From assembly GCA_025357175.1 (NCBI GenBank), contig JANXPS010000296.1, positions 1 through 15,131 of the forward strand: 15,131 nt of DNA. The letters are read 5' to 3'. Source of the DNA: Deltaproteobacteria bacterium. GTDB lineage: Bacteria > Desulfobacterota > Deferrimicrobia > Deferrimicrobiales > Deferrimicrobiaceae. Shown here in pieces: positions 14,376 to 15,131 of this stretch. Positions within the stretch are counted from its first letter, which is position 1. Each line of letters opens with the position of its first letter. The notes under the pieces were generated by a model. It saw only the letters and a program-made list of their open reading frames with translations. It was not told where the DNA came from and searched no databases. A program made the translations under genes and the position numbers.

Positions 14376-15131
14376 TTGCAGACAAATAGCAGACGATTCT
14401 CCCTGGCGGCGGGCCATTTGCTCGCCGCAACGCTGTTGGTGTTTTCCGCTTCCGCCCTGTTCGCCGGGGTCGTCCACAGCCCGCACGACATTGCGACGAC
14501 CGGCATCGTGACGCCGACACAAGAGGGGCAGGCGCCCGGCGGCGTCTGCTCGGCATGCCACCTGCCGCACAACGCGGACGTCGTGCCCGGCTGGATCTGG
14601 ACGCGGTCGCTGAGCGGCCTCGGCGGGTTCGGGAACTATCGCGGCAATCTCAGCGCCAAGGGCGTTTCCGGCCCCAACTACGTCGCGGGCGACACGCTGC
14701 AATGCTACGACTGCCACGATTTCCATTCGGCCGGTGGCGTCGACAATTTCCCGCCGTACGGCGGTTTCAGTCCCAGCCACAAGCCGCAGGATATCGCGTT
14801 CGGCTTCACCAAGACGGGGCCGGGCGCCATGACCGAAGACGCCCCGGTCGGCAGCGTTTCGGGCTACTACGAAAACGCTCCGCCCTACGGCAGCACCTTC
14901 GGAGCCAATGCGACGGCGTCACCCCGAACCGACAACGTGGCGCTCGCCCACACGGGCGGGCACTATTTCAAGTCGGCCGACCCCGCCGGGTCTGTCTACA
15001 AAGGCGACAAGCTTCCCTGCCGCGACTGCCACGACGCGCACCAATGGTCGGCGGGCACCTACAAAAAGCAGGCCTTCTTCGCGCCCCGCATCATGACGAC
15101 CGACCCGAATCTCTGGAGTAATGTCTTCGGC
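14376..15131 (+). CDS. Multiheme c-type cytochrome (5' part, runs off the window)
   Basis: An open frame of 252 codons without a stop continues past the window end. The only start near the front is a TTG at 14376, two bases after the previous stop, with GGAAAG upstream. It gives a good signal peptide (RRFSLAAGHLLAATLLVFSA, cut near residue 30). Three CxxCH heme-attachment sites are visible: CSACH (58-62), CYDCH (110-114) and CRDCH (215-219). The opening HSPHDIATTG before the first heme resembles periplasmic or outer-surface cytochromes of Geobacter (doubled CxxCH type). More hemes are likely downstream. It would carry electrons across the periplasm or to an external acceptor, and would need cytochrome c maturation machinery, to which the ResB-like protein at the start of the window may relate. 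Confidence 0.88.
   Translation, partial: MQTNSRRFSLAAGHLLAATLLVFSASALFAGVVHSPHDIATTGIVTPTQEGQAPGGVCSACHLPHNADVVPGWIWTRSLSGLGGFGNYRGNLSAKGVSGPNYVAGDTLQCYDCHDFHSAGGVDNFPPYGGFSPSHKPQDIAFGFTKTGPGAMTEDAPVGSVSGYYENAPPYGSTFGANATASPRTDNVALAHTGGHYFKSADPAGSVYKGDKLPCRDCHDAHQWSAGTYKKQAFFAPRIMTTDPNLWSNVFG

Overview
The window is GC-rich, densely packed and transcribed entirely on the plus strand, with frequent GTG/TTG starts and many TGATG or ATGA stop/start overlaps. A GeoRSP-type set (PqqD-like protein, radical SAM/SPASM protein, SPASM-only protein), an ECF sigma/anti-sigma pair and a CxxCH multiheme cytochrome c all point to a Geobacter-like organism (Desulfuromonadia, former Deltaproteobacteria, or a close relative). 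This is inference from gene content; no rRNA or tRNA is present.

Layout. 1-170: the 3' end of a gene resembling an osmoprotectant-type ABC substrate-binding protein. 174-6485: an envelope block with a ResB-like membrane protein fused to a right-handed beta-helix, a Tat-exported DUF362 protein, a beta-helix lipoprotein with carboxypeptidase-regulatory-like modules, and a secreted protein with two beta-helix modules. 6478-9852: a transport block with a PhnD-like oxyanion-binding protein, a small exported protein, a YedE-family putative selenium transporter and an ArsP-type permease. 9852-12299: the GeoRSP-type genes, interrupted by a 223-bp gap (11174-11396) that has no convincing gene. 12296-15131: an ECF sigma factor, a membrane anti-sigma factor carrying a glycogen-binding-like domain, a small exported protein and the start of a multiheme cytochrome c that runs off the window.

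How it may work together. From 174 to 11173 ten genes follow one another with gaps of 3 bases or less or with overlaps; the only larger gap is 32 bases, before the DUF362 gene. They are therefore probably one transcription unit, coupling envelope beta-helix proteins, uptake or efflux of a metalloid or chalcogen, and a radical SAM peptide-modification module. No precursor peptide is obvious. The SPASM-only gene overlaps the sigma-factor gene, which links this unit to the regulatory/cytochrome cluster. The joint function is not established; an oxyanion or selenium-related system ending in a modified peptide or protein is the most interesting reading and is an inference.
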